Positions 43,401 to 51,916 of a stretch of 64,000 bases of DNA are shown here, piece after piece. The notes beneath the pieces are model-generated. The model was not told the origin of the DNA. It did no database searches and saw only the letters and a program-made list of their open reading frames with translations. The position numbers were made by a program, and so were the translations under genes. This DNA comes from Gammaproteobacteria bacterium (GTDB lineage Bacteria; Pseudomonadota; Gammaproteobacteria; Acidiferrobacterales; Sulfurifustaceae). Position 1 is the first letter of the stretch. Each line of letters starts with the position of its first letter. The stretch is taken from positions 19,730 through 83,729 of the forward strand of contig SCRL01000041.1 in assembly GCA_004298065.1 (NCBI GenBank). The letters run 5' to 3'.

Positions 43401-43847
43401 ACGCACGATGCCGAGATTGTTGTGTGCGTCTGCGTAATCGGGTTTGAAGGCAAGCGCCCGTTCGAGAGCGGCGGCGGCTTCAGGGATCAATTTTTGGCGA
43501 TAGCGGCAAAGCCCCAGGTTGCTCAGGGCCTCGGGAAAGTCCGGGTGCCGCCGCAATGCGCGCTCGTACTGCACCGCCGCTTCGGCGAGACGGCCGAGAT
43601 GAAACAGCGCCAGGCCGTAGTTGTTGCAGGCGTCTGCGTTGGCCGAATCGAGGCGCGCGGCTTGTTCGAGCAGTTCGGCCGCGCGTGCGTGTTCGCCCCG
43701 TTGCAACGCGAGACAGCCGAGCAGGAACAGGGCGTCGGGTTGCTGCGGTCGTTCCCGCAGGATCTCGCGATACACCGGCTCGGCAACATGCAACTGGCCC
43801 GCCATATGTTGCTGGCGGGCGGCTTGTAACCGGTTTTCCCAGGTCAT
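40404..43847 (-). CDS. Double TPR-GT9-like glycosyltransferase (two tandem modules)
   Basis: A 1147-residue protein made of two copies of the same module. Module 1 has TPRs (about 5-250) and a GT domain (about 270-555: LLVHAEQGLGDTIQFARYLP, ISVDTAVAHLAATLGKPTWI, PDWRWLLGREDSPWYPS). A charged linker (about 560-590) joins module 2: TPRs (590-840) and GT domain (855-1140: ILIHAEQGVGDEIMFASCLP, GFSWRGGSA, ANSTAHMAGALSVPVWVL, PDWRWQLARADSPWYPS). Module 2 is closer to the single-module neighbour than module 1 is. It overlaps that neighbour by 4 bases and is divergent from fliC. I infer protein O-glycosylation of flagellin. Confidence 0.8.
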   Translation of the reverse strand: MTWENRLQAARQQHMAGQLHVAEPVYREILRERPQQPDALFLLGCLALQRGEHARAAELLEQAARLDSANADACNNYGLALFHLGRLAEAAVQYERALRRHPDFPEALSNLGLCRYRQKLIPEAAAALERALAFKPDYADAHNNLGIVRQDQGRLDEAIACLRRALALRPDYAEAHSNLARALRHHGDPESAIEHAKRALALNPGLVKTYGVLGNCYLDEGKIDAVFEALRLGLARAPEDAELNWNLSIVELLSGHFPKAWHDYEWRFRTNPELERPFRQPRWDGTVHPGQRLLVHAEQGLGDTIQFARYLPLVKTRVGDAMEIVFECQRPLARLLHGFPGIDRLVVREDDARVAARFDLHAPLLSLPGFFGTTLDTVPTPPALTVDPGELRPWAARLGPLSDLKVGLVWAGNPDHRGDRQRSMALSQLAPLAAVNGVKLLSLQKGRNAEIRQHGASLNLAELGSQFSDFTATAAAIANLDLVISVDTAVAHLAATLGKPTWILLPFSPDWRWLLGREDSPWYPSVRLFRQPRRGDWESVVRAVAQALATLAKKNPACESAEPTPRHSVTATSPAFDADAEADRALKLHRAGELVQAETIYRAVLTQEPEHPQALYLLGSLKAQNGRWMNAVELLQRAAVARPNHPDTHGNLAIALQNQDRLDEAIAHFRKAIALCPTFAEGHNNLGVALQEKSLHEDAERCFRDALGFRPDYPEALVNLGNVHERHDEWEPAAECYRRALALRPDYPEAQASLGHVLCQSGKIEEAILHGEQAVVRRPELVEAQNFLGVSHLEAGNPARAIECFRAALARDPEHAKAHHNLGLAHLLAGDFAPGWEGYEWRFQVNPALGQPLPLPAWDGSPLAGKSILIHAEQGVGDEIMFASCLPEIVRTAKRCVLTCDRRLVELFRRSFPDVEVIGVEVVDGQRENAQLWLPRAGHIDFQCPLGSLPRFLRLAPEYFPAHGGYLRADTRRVAAWRERLACLGDGPKIGFSWRGGSATAQRTRRSIPLASCGELLTVPGVHFVNLQYGDTGVERQHVRNQLGIDVHHWENVNPLSDLDEFAALTTALDLVITVANSTAHMAGALSVPVWVLTPFAPDWRWQLARADSPWYPSARLFRQGRADDWETAIAAVSAALRQQTGVGARP

Positions 43848-44160
43848 TTCGGGGCGTCTCGCGGCATTTCGTGTCCACCGGATTTGTTGTCTGATTTAGC
43901 AATCCGCATGCCATGCCTTTCGGTTCCGCTGCATGGCTAAGTCATTGAATCGGAAACCGAAGCGCGCGGCAGGCCCGCGTTCCCGGGCGTCAAATTTCCA
44001 TCATGGCTAAAGTTTTCCGTCGCGCATCCCGATACACCCTGCAACCGGCAGATCCCTGCCGGTGGTTCGCCCCCTAATGTGGGCGAGATGAACGGTTATC
44101 CCCGTTCCCGCACGGCGGCAACGCCGGCGGCGAACCGGGGCTCAAATAGGAGATATCACA
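43848..44160. other. Divergent intergenic region before fliC
   Basis: These 313 bases separate the double glycosyltransferase gene (minus) from fliC (plus). They hold the fliC promoter at 44008-44036 and a leader of about 120 bases with GC-rich potential stems. No coding frame is convincing. Confidence 0.7.
44008..44036 (+). promoter_or_regulatory. Sigma-28 type promoter of fliC
   Basis: TAAAGTTT, an 11-base spacer, then TCCCGATA: a perfect -35 and a good -10 for FliA, 125 bases upstream of the fliC ATG. Confidence 0.82.
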
Positions 44161-45657
44161 ATGGCTTTGATGGTTAATACCAACGTCGCTGCGCTGAATG
44201 CGCAGCGCAACCTCGGGAAAACAGGCGGCGAACTGAACGTTTCGCTGCAGCGTCTGTCCTCGGGCCTGCGCATCAACAGCGCCAAGGACGACGCCGCCGG
44301 CCTCGCAATCTCGAACCGCATGACCGCCCAGATCCGCGGCCTCAACCAGTCGATCCGCAACGCCAACGACGGCGTGTCGCTGGCCCAGACCGCGGAAGGC
44401 GCGCTGTCCGAGGCGAGCAACGCGCTGCAACGCATGCGCGAGCTGGCGCTGCAGTCGGCCAACTCCTCGAACTCGGCGTCGGACCGCACGGCGCTGCAGG
44501 CGGAAGTCAACCAGCTCAAGACGGAAATCGACCGTATCGCCTCCCAGACCACGTTCAACGGCCTGAAGATCCTGGATGGTTCGTACACCAACCAGACCTT
44601 CCAGGTCGGCGCCAACGCCAACCAGACCATCTCGGTCTCGATCAGCGGCGCCGCGACGACTGACTTGGCGAACTACACGGTCACCGGCTCCACGGATGAC
44701 AACCAGCAGGGTACCGGCTCGACCAAGGCGGCCTCGACGACCACAGCGACTGGCACCATTGCCGCGCAGAACCTGACACTTTCGGGTCCGACCGGCACCG
44801 CGACCGCGACCGTTTCCTCGGCGGGTGACAGCGCCTACACTGTCGCCGCCTCGGTGAACGCGCTTACCGGCAGCACCGGCATCACGGCCAAGGCCACGAC
44901 CACGGCGACTCTGAGCGCCCTGACCGCGAACGGCACTGTCACCATGACGGTCGGCAGTGGCAGCACCACGTCGACCATCTCCGCGGCCGTAACCACGACC
45001 GACCTCTCGGCGCTTGCCACGGCGATCAACAACGTGACGGGCACCACCGGCGTGGCAGCCTCGGCCAGTGGCGGCACCCTGACGCTGACCCAGGCCGATG
45101 GCAAGAACGTCTACGTGACAAACTTCTCGCACAGCACCGCGACGTCTACGAGCCAGATCGTATTTAAGGGCAGCGCCGAGTCCGCCGGTGTGTCGCTTAC
45201 CTACGGCACCAACGATTCGAGCGTGGCCTCGGGTACGGTGACCTTCAACGCGACCTCGACCTTCTCCGTGACCTCGTCCGTGGCCGCCACCGCTGGCAGC
45301 GTGGTCGATGCCGCCGCGAGCACCGCGGTCAGCGCCTCGGCCTCGTTGCTTAGCACGGTCAGCGTCAGCACGGCCTCCAACGCCCAGAGCGCGATCGACA
45401 TCATCGACGCGTCGCTGGATAAGATCGCCAGCATCCGCGGTGATCTCGGCGCCGTGCAGAGCCGGTTCGAGGCGGTCGTAGCGAACCAGTCCGCGACCTC
45501 CGAGAACCTCTCGGCCGCACGCTCGCGCGTCATGGACGCCGACTTTGCCCAGGAGACGGCGCGCCTCACTCGCGCCCAGATCCTGCAGCAGGCCGGCGTG
45601 TCGATCCTGGCCCAGGCCAACGTCCTGCCGCAGCAGGCGCTGATGTTGCTCAAGTAA
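44161..45657 (+). CDS. fliC: Flagellin
   Basis: A 498-residue flagellin. The N-terminal D0/D1 part (1-170) reads [40 protein letters not shown] and [20 protein letters not shown]. The C-terminal D1/D0 part (410-498) has [40 protein letters not shown] and ends with [17 protein letters not shown]. The exposed centre (about 175-400) is very rich in Thr, Ser, Ala and Gly, offering many acceptors for O-glycosylation by the nearby transferases. It has a sigma-28-type promoter and a GGAG site. Confidence 0.97.
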   Translation: MALMVNTNVAALNAQRNLGKTGGELNVSLQRLSSGLRINSAKDDAAGLAISNRMTAQIRGLNQSIRNANDGVSLAQTAEGALSEASNALQRMRELALQSANSSNSASDRTALQAEVNQLKTEIDRIASQTTFNGLKILDGSYTNQTFQVGANANQTISVSISGAATTDLANYTVTGSTDDNQQGTGSTKAASTTTATGTIAAQNLTLSGPTGTATATVSSAGDSAYTVAASVNALTGSTGITAKATTTATLSALTANGTVTMTVGSGSTTSTISAAVTTTDLSALATAINNVTGTTGVAASASGGTLTLTQADGKNVYVTNFSHSTATSTSQIVFKGSAESAGVSLTYGTNDSSVASGTVTFNATSTFSVTSSVAATAGSVVDAAASTAVSASASLLSTVSVSTASNAQSAIDIIDASLDKIASIRGDLGAVQSRFEAVVANQSATSENLSAARSRVMDADFAQETARLTRAQILQQAGVSILAQANVLPQQALMLLK

Positions 45658-45697
45658 GCGAACGAGCCAGTTCACTGATGTAAGGAAGTCAGGGGAG

Positions 45698-45725
45698 CGC
45701 GCCCGGGGAATGGTCCCCGGGCGCG
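45698..45725 (+). terminator. Strong hairpin after fliC
   Basis: CGCGCCCGGGG and CCCCGGGCGCG form a perfect 11-bp stem with a 6-base loop. No T run follows, so it may stabilise the fliC mRNA or act as a Rho-influenced stop. Confidence 0.6.
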
Positions 45726-45754
45726 TGAACCTGCAGCACATGAGGTGACACATT

Positions 45755-46135
45755 ATGCCGATTGATGCAATGAACAAAATCGGTACTGCCGCAGGCAAGG
45801 TGACGGCGGCGTCACCGGCGCGCGCTACTATCCCCGGAGCGTCGGGGCAAGAGTTGGCTGATAGCGGCAAGGTTCTGCCGCCACCGCCCGGTGCCATGTC
45901 GGGCGCGGAGGTGCAGCAGGCCGTTAGCAACCTGGCCAATTATGTACAGTCGTTGCGGCGCGATCTGCAGTTCAGCGTGGACGAGCGCAGCGGCAAATCG
46001 ATGGTCCGCGTCGTCGACTCGGAGACCGGCGAGACCATTCGCCAGATCCCGTCCGAGGAGATTCTTGCCATTTCCCGTGCGCTGTCGCAGAGCATGGAAC
46101 GCACGGAAGGCATGTTGTTGAACGACAGGGCCTGA
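45755..46135 (+). CDS. flaG: Flagellar protein FlaG
   Basis: A 126-residue protein with the FlaG domain at its C-terminal half: VSNLANYVQSLRRDLQFSVD, ERSGKSMVRVVDSETGETIR and QIPSEEILAISRALSQSMER. The first 50 residues are disordered. FlaG influences filament length and lies between fliC and fliD as in pseudomonads and vibrios. Confidence 0.92.
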   Translation: MPIDAMNKIGTAAGKVTAASPARATIPGASGQELADSGKVLPPPPGAMSGAEVQQAVSNLANYVQSLRRDLQFSVDERSGKSMVRVVDSETGETIRQIPSEEILAISRALSQSMERTEGMLLNDRA

Positions 46136-46248
46136 CGCACTGCCGGACGGGCCACTGGCCCTGTTTTTGCATAGCGGCTGCGACGACCGGCATCCTGCCG
46201 GGCGAATGTCTTCCCCCGCGTTTCGAGCGGGGCTGAGGAGAACGCAAG

Positions 46249-48258
46249 GTGGCTATATCATCCGCGGGCGTCGGTTCCGGGCTCGACATCAACGGCATCA
46301 TCAGCCAGCTCATGACGGTCGAGCGCCAGCCATTGGCCGCACTCGCCCAGAAAGAGGCCAAGTACCAAACCAAACTCAGCGCCTACGGCACCCTCAAGGG
46401 AGCGATGTCGTCGTTCCAGTCGGCGATGAGCGATCTTTCCACGCTTTCCAAGTTCCAGTCCGTCAAGACCTCGGTCGCGGACACCACCATTCTCTCCGCC
46501 TCGGGGTCGTCGAGCGCCGTTCCCGGAAGCTACTCGATCGAAGTCACGCAACTCGCGCAGTCGCACAAGATCGCCTCGGCGGGCTTCACCAACACGACCG
46601 ATACGGTCGGCTCAGGCACGCTCACGATCCAGTTCGGCACTTGGAACGGCACGACCTTTACGGCGAACGCCGACAAGGCGACGCAGAGCGTTACCATCGC
46701 GAGTAGCCAGAATAGCCTCGTTGGCATCCGCGACGCCGTCAATGCGGCCAATGTCGGGGTGACCGCCTCGATCGTGAACGACGGCGCGACCGCGGGGAAC
46801 AAGCTGGTATTCACCTCGAACGACACCGGTGCCGCCAACAGCCTCAAAATCACCGTCACCGATGACGACGGCAACAACACCAACAACAGCGGGCTCTCGC
46901 AGCTCGCCTACGATCCGGCCGGCACGTCGGGCAGCGGCAAGAACCTGACCCAGACCGCATCGGCGTTGAATGCGACGGTGACGATGGACGGCATCAGCAT
47001 CAGCAAGGCCTCGAACGTCGTCACCGATGTCGTCTCGGGCGTGACGCTGACGCTGCTTAAGGTAAGTGCCGCGAGTACGCCAACCACACTGACGGTCTCA
47101 CGCGATACGGGCGTGGTGCAGAGTTCCGTGGAGGCGTTCGTCAAGGCATACAACGATTTACGCAAGACCGTGACCGACCTCACGGCCTACAATGCCGAGA
47201 CCAAGCAGGCTTCGATACTGCAAGGCGACGCGGCCGCGCGTTCTGTTTTGACCCAGGTGCGGCGCACCCTGAGCACGGCGCTTACGGGCCTGAGCGGCGC
47301 CTATACGGATCTGTCGCAAGTCGGTGTGTCCTTCAAGTCGGACGGCACGCTGTCGCTCGATGCAACCAAGCTGCAATCGGCACTTTCGAGCAATTTCAAC
47401 GACGTCGCCGGCGTGTTCGCCGCCTACGGCAAACCGAGCGACAGCCTGATCGGCTATGTGAGCGCCACGGACAAAACCAAACCTGGCCGGTACGAGGTTT
47501 CTGTCACGACGCTTCCGACCCGAGGTTATTACACCGGCGCCGCGACCGCGGCGCTGCCGGTTACCGTCAGCGCCGACAACGACACGTTCGCGCTCAAGGT
47601 AAACGGCGTGCAGACCGGCACCATCACCCTGACCCAGGGGAGCTACAGCACCGCGGCGGCGCTCACCGCCGAAATCCAGTCGCGCATCAACGGCGACAGC
47701 GCCCTCAAGGCGGCGGGCGTGAGCGTGACGGTGACGCATGCCAGCAACCAGCTCGCCATCACCTCCAGCCAGTACGGCGCCGGATCGACCGTGGAGATCA
47801 CCTCGGTGGACACCACCACCGCCGCGACCCTGGGCCTGAGCGCGGCCAGCGGCACGGCGGGCGTGGACGCCGCCGGCTCGATCGGCGGCGTGAGCGCGAC
47901 CGGTTCCGGGCGTTATCTTACGGGCGCGGGCGATGCCGATGGCCTGAAGATCGAGGTGACCGGCGGCAGCACCGGTGAGCGTGGCGGGGTGTATTACTCG
48001 CAGGGCTACGCCTACCGGCTCGATACGCTCATGGCCGAGCTGCTCGATGTCGACGATGGCATGATCGCGGGCAAGACCGAAGGCATCAACGCGAGCATCG
48101 AGAGCATCGGTGCACGGCGCGAAACGCTCAACCGCCGGCTGGTGGACGTGGAACGGCGCCTCCGCGCCCAGTTCACGGCGCTGGACAGCATCGTGGCCCA
48201 GCTCCGCTCCACGAGCGATTACCTGTCGCGTCAGTTGACAAGTTTGCCTGGTTCGTGA
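46249..48258 (+). CDS. fliD: Flagellar filament cap protein FliD (HAP2)
   Basis: A 669-residue filament cap starting with GTG after GAGGAGA. N-terminal motif SSAGVGSGLDINGIISQLMT and VERQPLAALAQKEAKYQTKL, C-terminal region KTEGINASIESIGARRETLN, RRLVDVERRLRAQFTALDSI. The large middle contains Thr/Ser-rich FliD domains and is longer than in enterics. FliD caps the filament and promotes flagellin folding. Confidence 0.94.
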   Translation: MAISSAGVGSGLDINGIISQLMTVERQPLAALAQKEAKYQTKLSAYGTLKGAMSSFQSAMSDLSTLSKFQSVKTSVADTTILSASGSSSAVPGSYSIEVTQLAQSHKIASAGFTNTTDTVGSGTLTIQFGTWNGTTFTANADKATQSVTIASSQNSLVGIRDAVNAANVGVTASIVNDGATAGNKLVFTSNDTGAANSLKITVTDDDGNNTNNSGLSQLAYDPAGTSGSGKNLTQTASALNATVTMDGISISKASNVVTDVVSGVTLTLLKVSAASTPTTLTVSRDTGVVQSSVEAFVKAYNDLRKTVTDLTAYNAETKQASILQGDAAARSVLTQVRRTLSTALTGLSGAYTDLSQVGVSFKSDGTLSLDATKLQSALSSNFNDVAGVFAAYGKPSDSLIGYVSATDKTKPGRYEVSVTTLPTRGYYTGAATAALPVTVSADNDTFALKVNGVQTGTITLTQGSYSTAAALTAEIQSRINGDSALKAAGVSVTVTHASNQLAITSSQYGAGSTVEITSVDTTTAATLGLSAASGTAGVDAAGSIGGVSATGSGRYLTGAGDADGLKIEVTGGSTGERGGVYYSQGYAYRLDTLMAELLDVDDGMIAGKTEGINASIESIGARRETLNRRLVDVERRLRAQFTALDSIVAQLRSTSDYLSRQLTSLPGS

Positions 48259-48378
48259 ACGGCGGCCAGCGGCATCCAACTGGATGTTGCCGCCGTCAAG
48301 TTTTAGCACGATGCGTCCGATACAAAGAGGGCAGCGTGGATAAACACCACCTCCCTTAACTGGCCGAAGGAGACGTGC

Positions 48379-48828
48379 ATGACATACGCCCTCGCACACA
48401 GTGCCCTGAAACAATATCAGCAGGTAGGCATGGAAAGCGCCGTGGTCTATGCCAATCCACATCGACTGGCGCAGATATTGTTCGAGAATGCATTGGACAG
48501 CATCGCCGCGGCCAAACGCCACGTCGGTCAGGCCAAGATGGCAAAGAAGGCCGAGTGCATCACGCGCGCACTCAATATTGTCGAAGGTTTACGGCTCAAC
48601 CTCGATCTGGAACGGGGTGGGCAGGTCGCCGCAAACCTCGACAGCCTGTACGAGTATGTCGGCATGCGTCTGTTGCACGCCAACATCAAAAACGATACCC
48701 GTATTCTGGATGAAGTCGCGTCGCTGCTGGGCGAGATCAAGAGCGGTTGGGACGCCATCGCCGGTCACGCGGACGGAACGGCTGCCAACGAGTCCGCGAT
48801 GTCCCCGCGCGTACCGATGGTCGGCTGA
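48379..48828 (+). CDS. fliS: Flagellin export chaperone FliS
   Basis: A 149-residue helical protein: YALAHSALKQYQQVGMESAV and ANPHRLAQILFENALDSIAA, KAECITRALNIVEGLRLNLD, LDSLYEYVGMRLLHANIKND. These are the FliS helices that hold the flagellin C-terminus in the cytoplasm. It starts with ATG after GAAGGAGA. The Ser/Pro tail is longer than usual. Confidence 0.94.
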   Translation: MTYALAHSALKQYQQVGMESAVVYANPHRLAQILFENALDSIAAAKRHVGQAKMAKKAECITRALNIVEGLRLNLDLERGGQVAANLDSLYEYVGMRLLHANIKNDTRILDEVASLLGEIKSGWDAIAGHADGTAANESAMSPRVPMVG

Positions 48829-48851
48829 CAGCGGCGCACGCGGTATCGTTC

Positions 48852-49196
48852 ATGCACCGAATCGTCGCCGATCGCGGCCGGTGTGCCGCGCAGCCGCAGG
48901 ATGCGGGGAAGTTGCTTGAGCTGACGCAGGCCATGCTTGCGGCCGCCGAGCAGGGCGATTGGGACCGTTTGGCCGGACTCGAGTCCGAGCGTAGTCGCCT
49001 CATTGCCGCCTGTTTCGGTCCGACCCGCCCTCAGGCGGATACCGCCGCCATGGTCGGCTGTATCCGGCAGATGCTCGATCTCGACCGGAAGGTAATCGCG
49101 ATTGCCGAAGATGGCCTACGCGACATCGCCGGCGAAATCGCGGGCCTCGAACGCGGTCGACGCGCGCATCGCGCCTATGGAGATGCCGCGAAGTAA
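48852..49196 (+). CDS. fliT: FliT-like flagellar chaperone
   Basis: A 114-residue helical protein starting 23 bases after fliS, in the fliT position. LLELTQAMLAAAEQGDWDRL and AGLESERSRLIAACF, then QMLDLDRKVIAIAEDGLRDI follow the FliT helix pattern. FliT binds FliD and type III export components. The ribosome-binding site is weak. Identity rests partly on position. Confidence 0.72.
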   Translation: MHRIVADRGRCAAQPQDAGKLLELTQAMLAAAEQGDWDRLAGLESERSRLIAACFGPTRPQADTAAMVGCIRQMLDLDRKVIAIAEDGLRDIAGEIAGLERGRRAHRAYGDAAK

Positions 49197-49263
49197 CGGC
49201 GTGCTATGCTGGTTTCCATTACCGGCTGATTCATCGTAGAACGCCGGGAGCGTGGATGCCACG

Positions 49264-49836
49264 ATGAGCGATACCGCGAATCTTCTTGGAACCGGTCTTC
49301 TTTACGAGGACCGCTTGCCCTTGCACTGGCAACTGACGGAAGCCGCCGTGGCCGAGGGCGGTGCAAGCCATGTCGACGAGGCCAACGCGGAATTTCTGCG
49401 CATCATGGCCGCCCTCGAAGAGCATCCCCCGGAACCGACCGAAGAGCGTCCCGAGATCGCGCACGAGATGCGCCGTCTCGAATCCAAGGTTGATCTGCTG
49501 CTCAGCATGGTCAGTCGCCTGCTGGCGCGCCAGCGGCCGCTGCCGGATGCGGTGCCGCTGCGGCTCAGCGCCACCGGCATCGAGTGGTTGTCATCGCCGG
49601 CGCCGGCGAAAGACAAATACGTGCTGCTCGATCTCTACCTGTCCCGCGATTTTCCTCTGCCGCTGCTGCTGACCGGCAGGGTCGCGCAAGTGACGGAAGA
49701 GGGGGCCTCTAAGCGCGTTACTGTGATTTTCGAGGGGTTGGGCGGGACCGTGCGCGACTGGCTCGACAAGATAGTTTTCCGCCAGCACCGGCGGCGTATC
49801 GCCCATTCCCGGCGCGAGGCGGCCAAAGAAGCGTAA
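49264..49836 (+). CDS. PilZ domain protein downstream of fliT
   Basis: I use the ATG at 49264; a GTG at 49252 is possible but too close to the GGGAG. The 190-residue protein has an N-terminal helical part with a coiled coil (EIAHEMRRLESKVDLLLSMV) and a C-terminal divergent PilZ-like beta domain (PLRLSATGIEWLSS, YVLLDLYLSRDFPLPLLLTG). The RxxxR element is not conserved at the expected place and the DxSxxG motif is replaced by LSATGIEW. Such PilZ proteins follow fliST in several gammaproteobacteria. c-di-GMP binding is doubtful. Confidence 0.7.
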   Translation: MSDTANLLGTGLLYEDRLPLHWQLTEAAVAEGGASHVDEANAEFLRIMAALEEHPPEPTEERPEIAHEMRRLESKVDLLLSMVSRLLARQRPLPDAVPLRLSATGIEWLSSPAPAKDKYVLLDLYLSRDFPLPLLLTGRVAQVTEEGASKRVTVIFEGLGGTVRDWLDKIVFRQHRRRIAHSRREAAKEA

Positions 49837-50355
49837 GCGGACTGTAAATTCCATATTCATCATATGGTTAGCCATCTGTCCGTCAAATTCCCGGCTTTTG
49901 AAGCATTCCCCGACATACCTATATATATCCACGTGACGACATTTTGACGTTCTCTTCGCGGCCGATTTCTAAGTATCTGTTTTATAACCCTCGATAGCCG
50001 GGCACGGTTATTGCTATTTCGCCTTTCGTCGGCTGACCGGCGGCAATTCTGTGGTCTACACTTCGAAAAGTTTGGCCGCCGAACGGCTCAGATCGTTGGA
50101 TGGCCGGATGTCAGCCGCAGGGGCGAACGACCCCGACGTTTTCCGCAGTGCCATCAGGATTAACGCCGCACAGGAAGCTGAGTATCCCGGTGCGGCGTCG
50201 TCGTGCAGGCGCGGGAATCGAATTCCAGGTTGCAATAGAAAAAGAAGTTCGGGAGGAGACACCTATGGGGCCGATCATCGGCGCGGTACGCACGACACAC
50301 CTCAGGCAATCCAGCTGCGTTCGGGTTGCATCGACAACAACAAAGGGGGCGTACC
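49837..50355. other. Leader region of fleQ
   Basis: About 520 bases with no convincing gene. It starts AT-rich (a TATATATA tract near 49920) and contains a sigma-54-type promoter at 50000-50016. A frame from 50051 to 50359 is open but has no family pattern and lacks a ribosome-binding site. Confidence 0.55.
50000..50016 (+). promoter_or_regulatory. Sigma-54 type promoter upstream of fleQ
   Basis: GGGCACGGTTATTGCTA has GG and GC exactly 10 bases apart and matches TGGCACG-N4-TTGC. Transcription would start near 50026, leaving a leader of about 330 bases before fleQ. Confidence 0.6.
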
Positions 50356-51810
50356 ATGACTGATGGCGTACTGCTGCTCATCGACAGCGACCCGGCCCGT
50401 CGTCAGCACTTGAAGTCGTTACTCGAGTTCGTCGATTGCGGCGAGATCGTGGCCGTCAGCGGCGAGCAATGGCGCGGCCGCATCGAGAATCCGAGCGCCC
50501 TGCAGGCCGTCCTGCTGGGGCCCTGCGAGAACCCCGACGAGCAGCGCGCGCTGTTCGACGCGGTCGCCCAGTGGCAGGCGCGCCTGCCGCTTATCCTGCT
50601 CACTGAATCCGCCGCGCCGGTTTCGATGGATGAGGCGAGCACCGCCGGCCTGTTCGTGCGCCGGCTCGAGTTGCCGGTGAAATACGGCCAGTTGGCCCAT
50701 GTCCTCGATCAGGCGTGCCAGTTCCGCGCCAGCGCCGACTCCGAGAGCTCGCGTAACCCCGAATTGTTCCGTAGTCTGGTTGGCAAGAGCGCCGGCATCT
50801 GCCAGGTGCGCCGTCTCATCGAGCAGGTCGCCAACACCGACGCCAACGTCCTGATCCTCGGCGAATCGGGCACCGGCAAGGAAGTGGTGGCGCGCAACCT
50901 GCACTATCACTCCTCGCGTCGCGGCCGGCCGTTCGTGCCGGTCAATTGCGGCGCCATTCCCCACGACCTGCTCGAAAGCGAATTGTTCGGCCACGAGAAG
51001 GGCGCCTTTACCGGCGCTATCAGCGCGCGCCAGGGCCGCTTCGAGATGGCCGAGGGCGGTACGCTGTTCCTGGACGAAATCGGCGATATGAGCCTGCCGA
51101 TGCAGGTGAAGCTGCTGCGCGTGCTGCAGGAGCGCGTATTCGAGCGCGTCGGCTCGAACAAGAGCATCGCCGCCGACGTGCGCATCATCGCGGCTACGCA
51201 CCGCAACCTGGAAGACGACATCCGCGCCGGGCGCTTCCGCGAGGACCTGTACTACCGGCTGAACGTATTCCCCATCGACATGCCGCCGCTGCGTGAGCGG
51301 CTCGAAGACATCCCGTTGCTGGTAGCCGAACTCAACGCCCGTCTGATGCGCGAGCGCGATACTTCCGTGCGGCTGACGCCGGCGACCGTCGCCTCGCTGC
51401 AGCAGTACCCCTGGCCCGGCAACGTGCGCGAGCTCGCCAACCTCGTCGAGCGGCTGGCGATCCTGCATCCGGCCGGGACCGTGGATTTCAAGGACCTGCC
51501 GTTGAAATACCGCTGCCTGAGCGCGGTGCCGGCGGCACCCGTTGCCGGTGACTATGGCGTCGCACCGGTAGCGTCCGCAGCGGCAATGGCTCAGCTTCCG
51601 CGCGAGGGGATCGACCTCAAGGAACATCTGACCAACATCGAGTATTCCCTCATCATGCAGGCGCTCGCCGAATCCGGCGGCGTGGTGGCGCGTGCCGCCG
51701 ACCTGCTGCGCCTGCGTCGTACCACCCTCGTCGAGAAGCTACGTAAATATGGCGTGCGCACCGAAGTTGCCCGCCAGGAAATTGACGAACCGATCGCTGT
51801 TAATCAGTAA
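50356..51810 (+). CDS. fleQ: Flagellar master regulator FleQ (sigma-54 activator)
   Basis: The ATG at 50356 follows GGGGGC. The 484-residue protein has an N-terminal receiver-like domain without the phosphoacceptor Asp (VLLGPCEN at 52-59), a sigma-54 AAA+ domain with Walker A GESGTGKE (169-176), sigma-54 contact loop GAFTGA (216-221) and Walker B LFLDE (237-241), and a C-terminal Fis-type helix-turn-helix ([20 protein letters not shown]). This is the FleQ/FlrA architecture; FleQ ATPase also binds c-di-GMP in pseudomonads. It should activate the sigma-54-type promoters seen before fleS, flgB and flgA. Confidence 0.92.
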   Translation: MTDGVLLLIDSDPARRQHLKSLLEFVDCGEIVAVSGEQWRGRIENPSALQAVLLGPCENPDEQRALFDAVAQWQARLPLILLTESAAPVSMDEASTAGLFVRRLELPVKYGQLAHVLDQACQFRASADSESSRNPELFRSLVGKSAGICQVRRLIEQVANTDANVLILGESGTGKEVVARNLHYHSSRRGRPFVPVNCGAIPHDLLESELFGHEKGAFTGAISARQGRFEMAEGGTLFLDEIGDMSLPMQVKLLRVLQERVFERVGSNKSIAADVRIIAATHRNLEDDIRAGRFREDLYYRLNVFPIDMPPLRERLEDIPLLVAELNARLMRERDTSVRLTPATVASLQQYPWPGNVRELANLVERLAILHPAGTVDFKDLPLKYRCLSAVPAAPVAGDYGVAPVASAAAMAQLPREGIDLKEHLTNIEYSLIMQALAESGGVVARAADLLRLRRTTLVEKLRKYGVRTEVARQEIDEPIAVNQ

Positions 51811-51838
51811 CTCCCCGCCAGCAAACAGATAATCCGGC

Positions 51839-51854
51839 AGGCACGGATTTTGCT
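51839..51854 (+). promoter_or_regulatory. Sigma-54 type promoter of fleSR
   Basis: AGGCACGGATTTTGCT, with GG and GC 10 bases apart, fits the RpoN consensus. It lies 63 bases before the fleS ATG. Confidence 0.75.
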
Positions 51855-51916
51855 CCCGCCCGTCCGCGACACGGGAAATTTCTCCCGGTGTCGCTGGATA
51901 GGGAGAGCGATCCGTC

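Noticed and set aside
50051..50359. Open frame of 102 codons downstream of the sigma-54-type promoter
   Set aside because: GTG start without ribosome-binding site, no recognisable fold, and composition typical of a chance frame.
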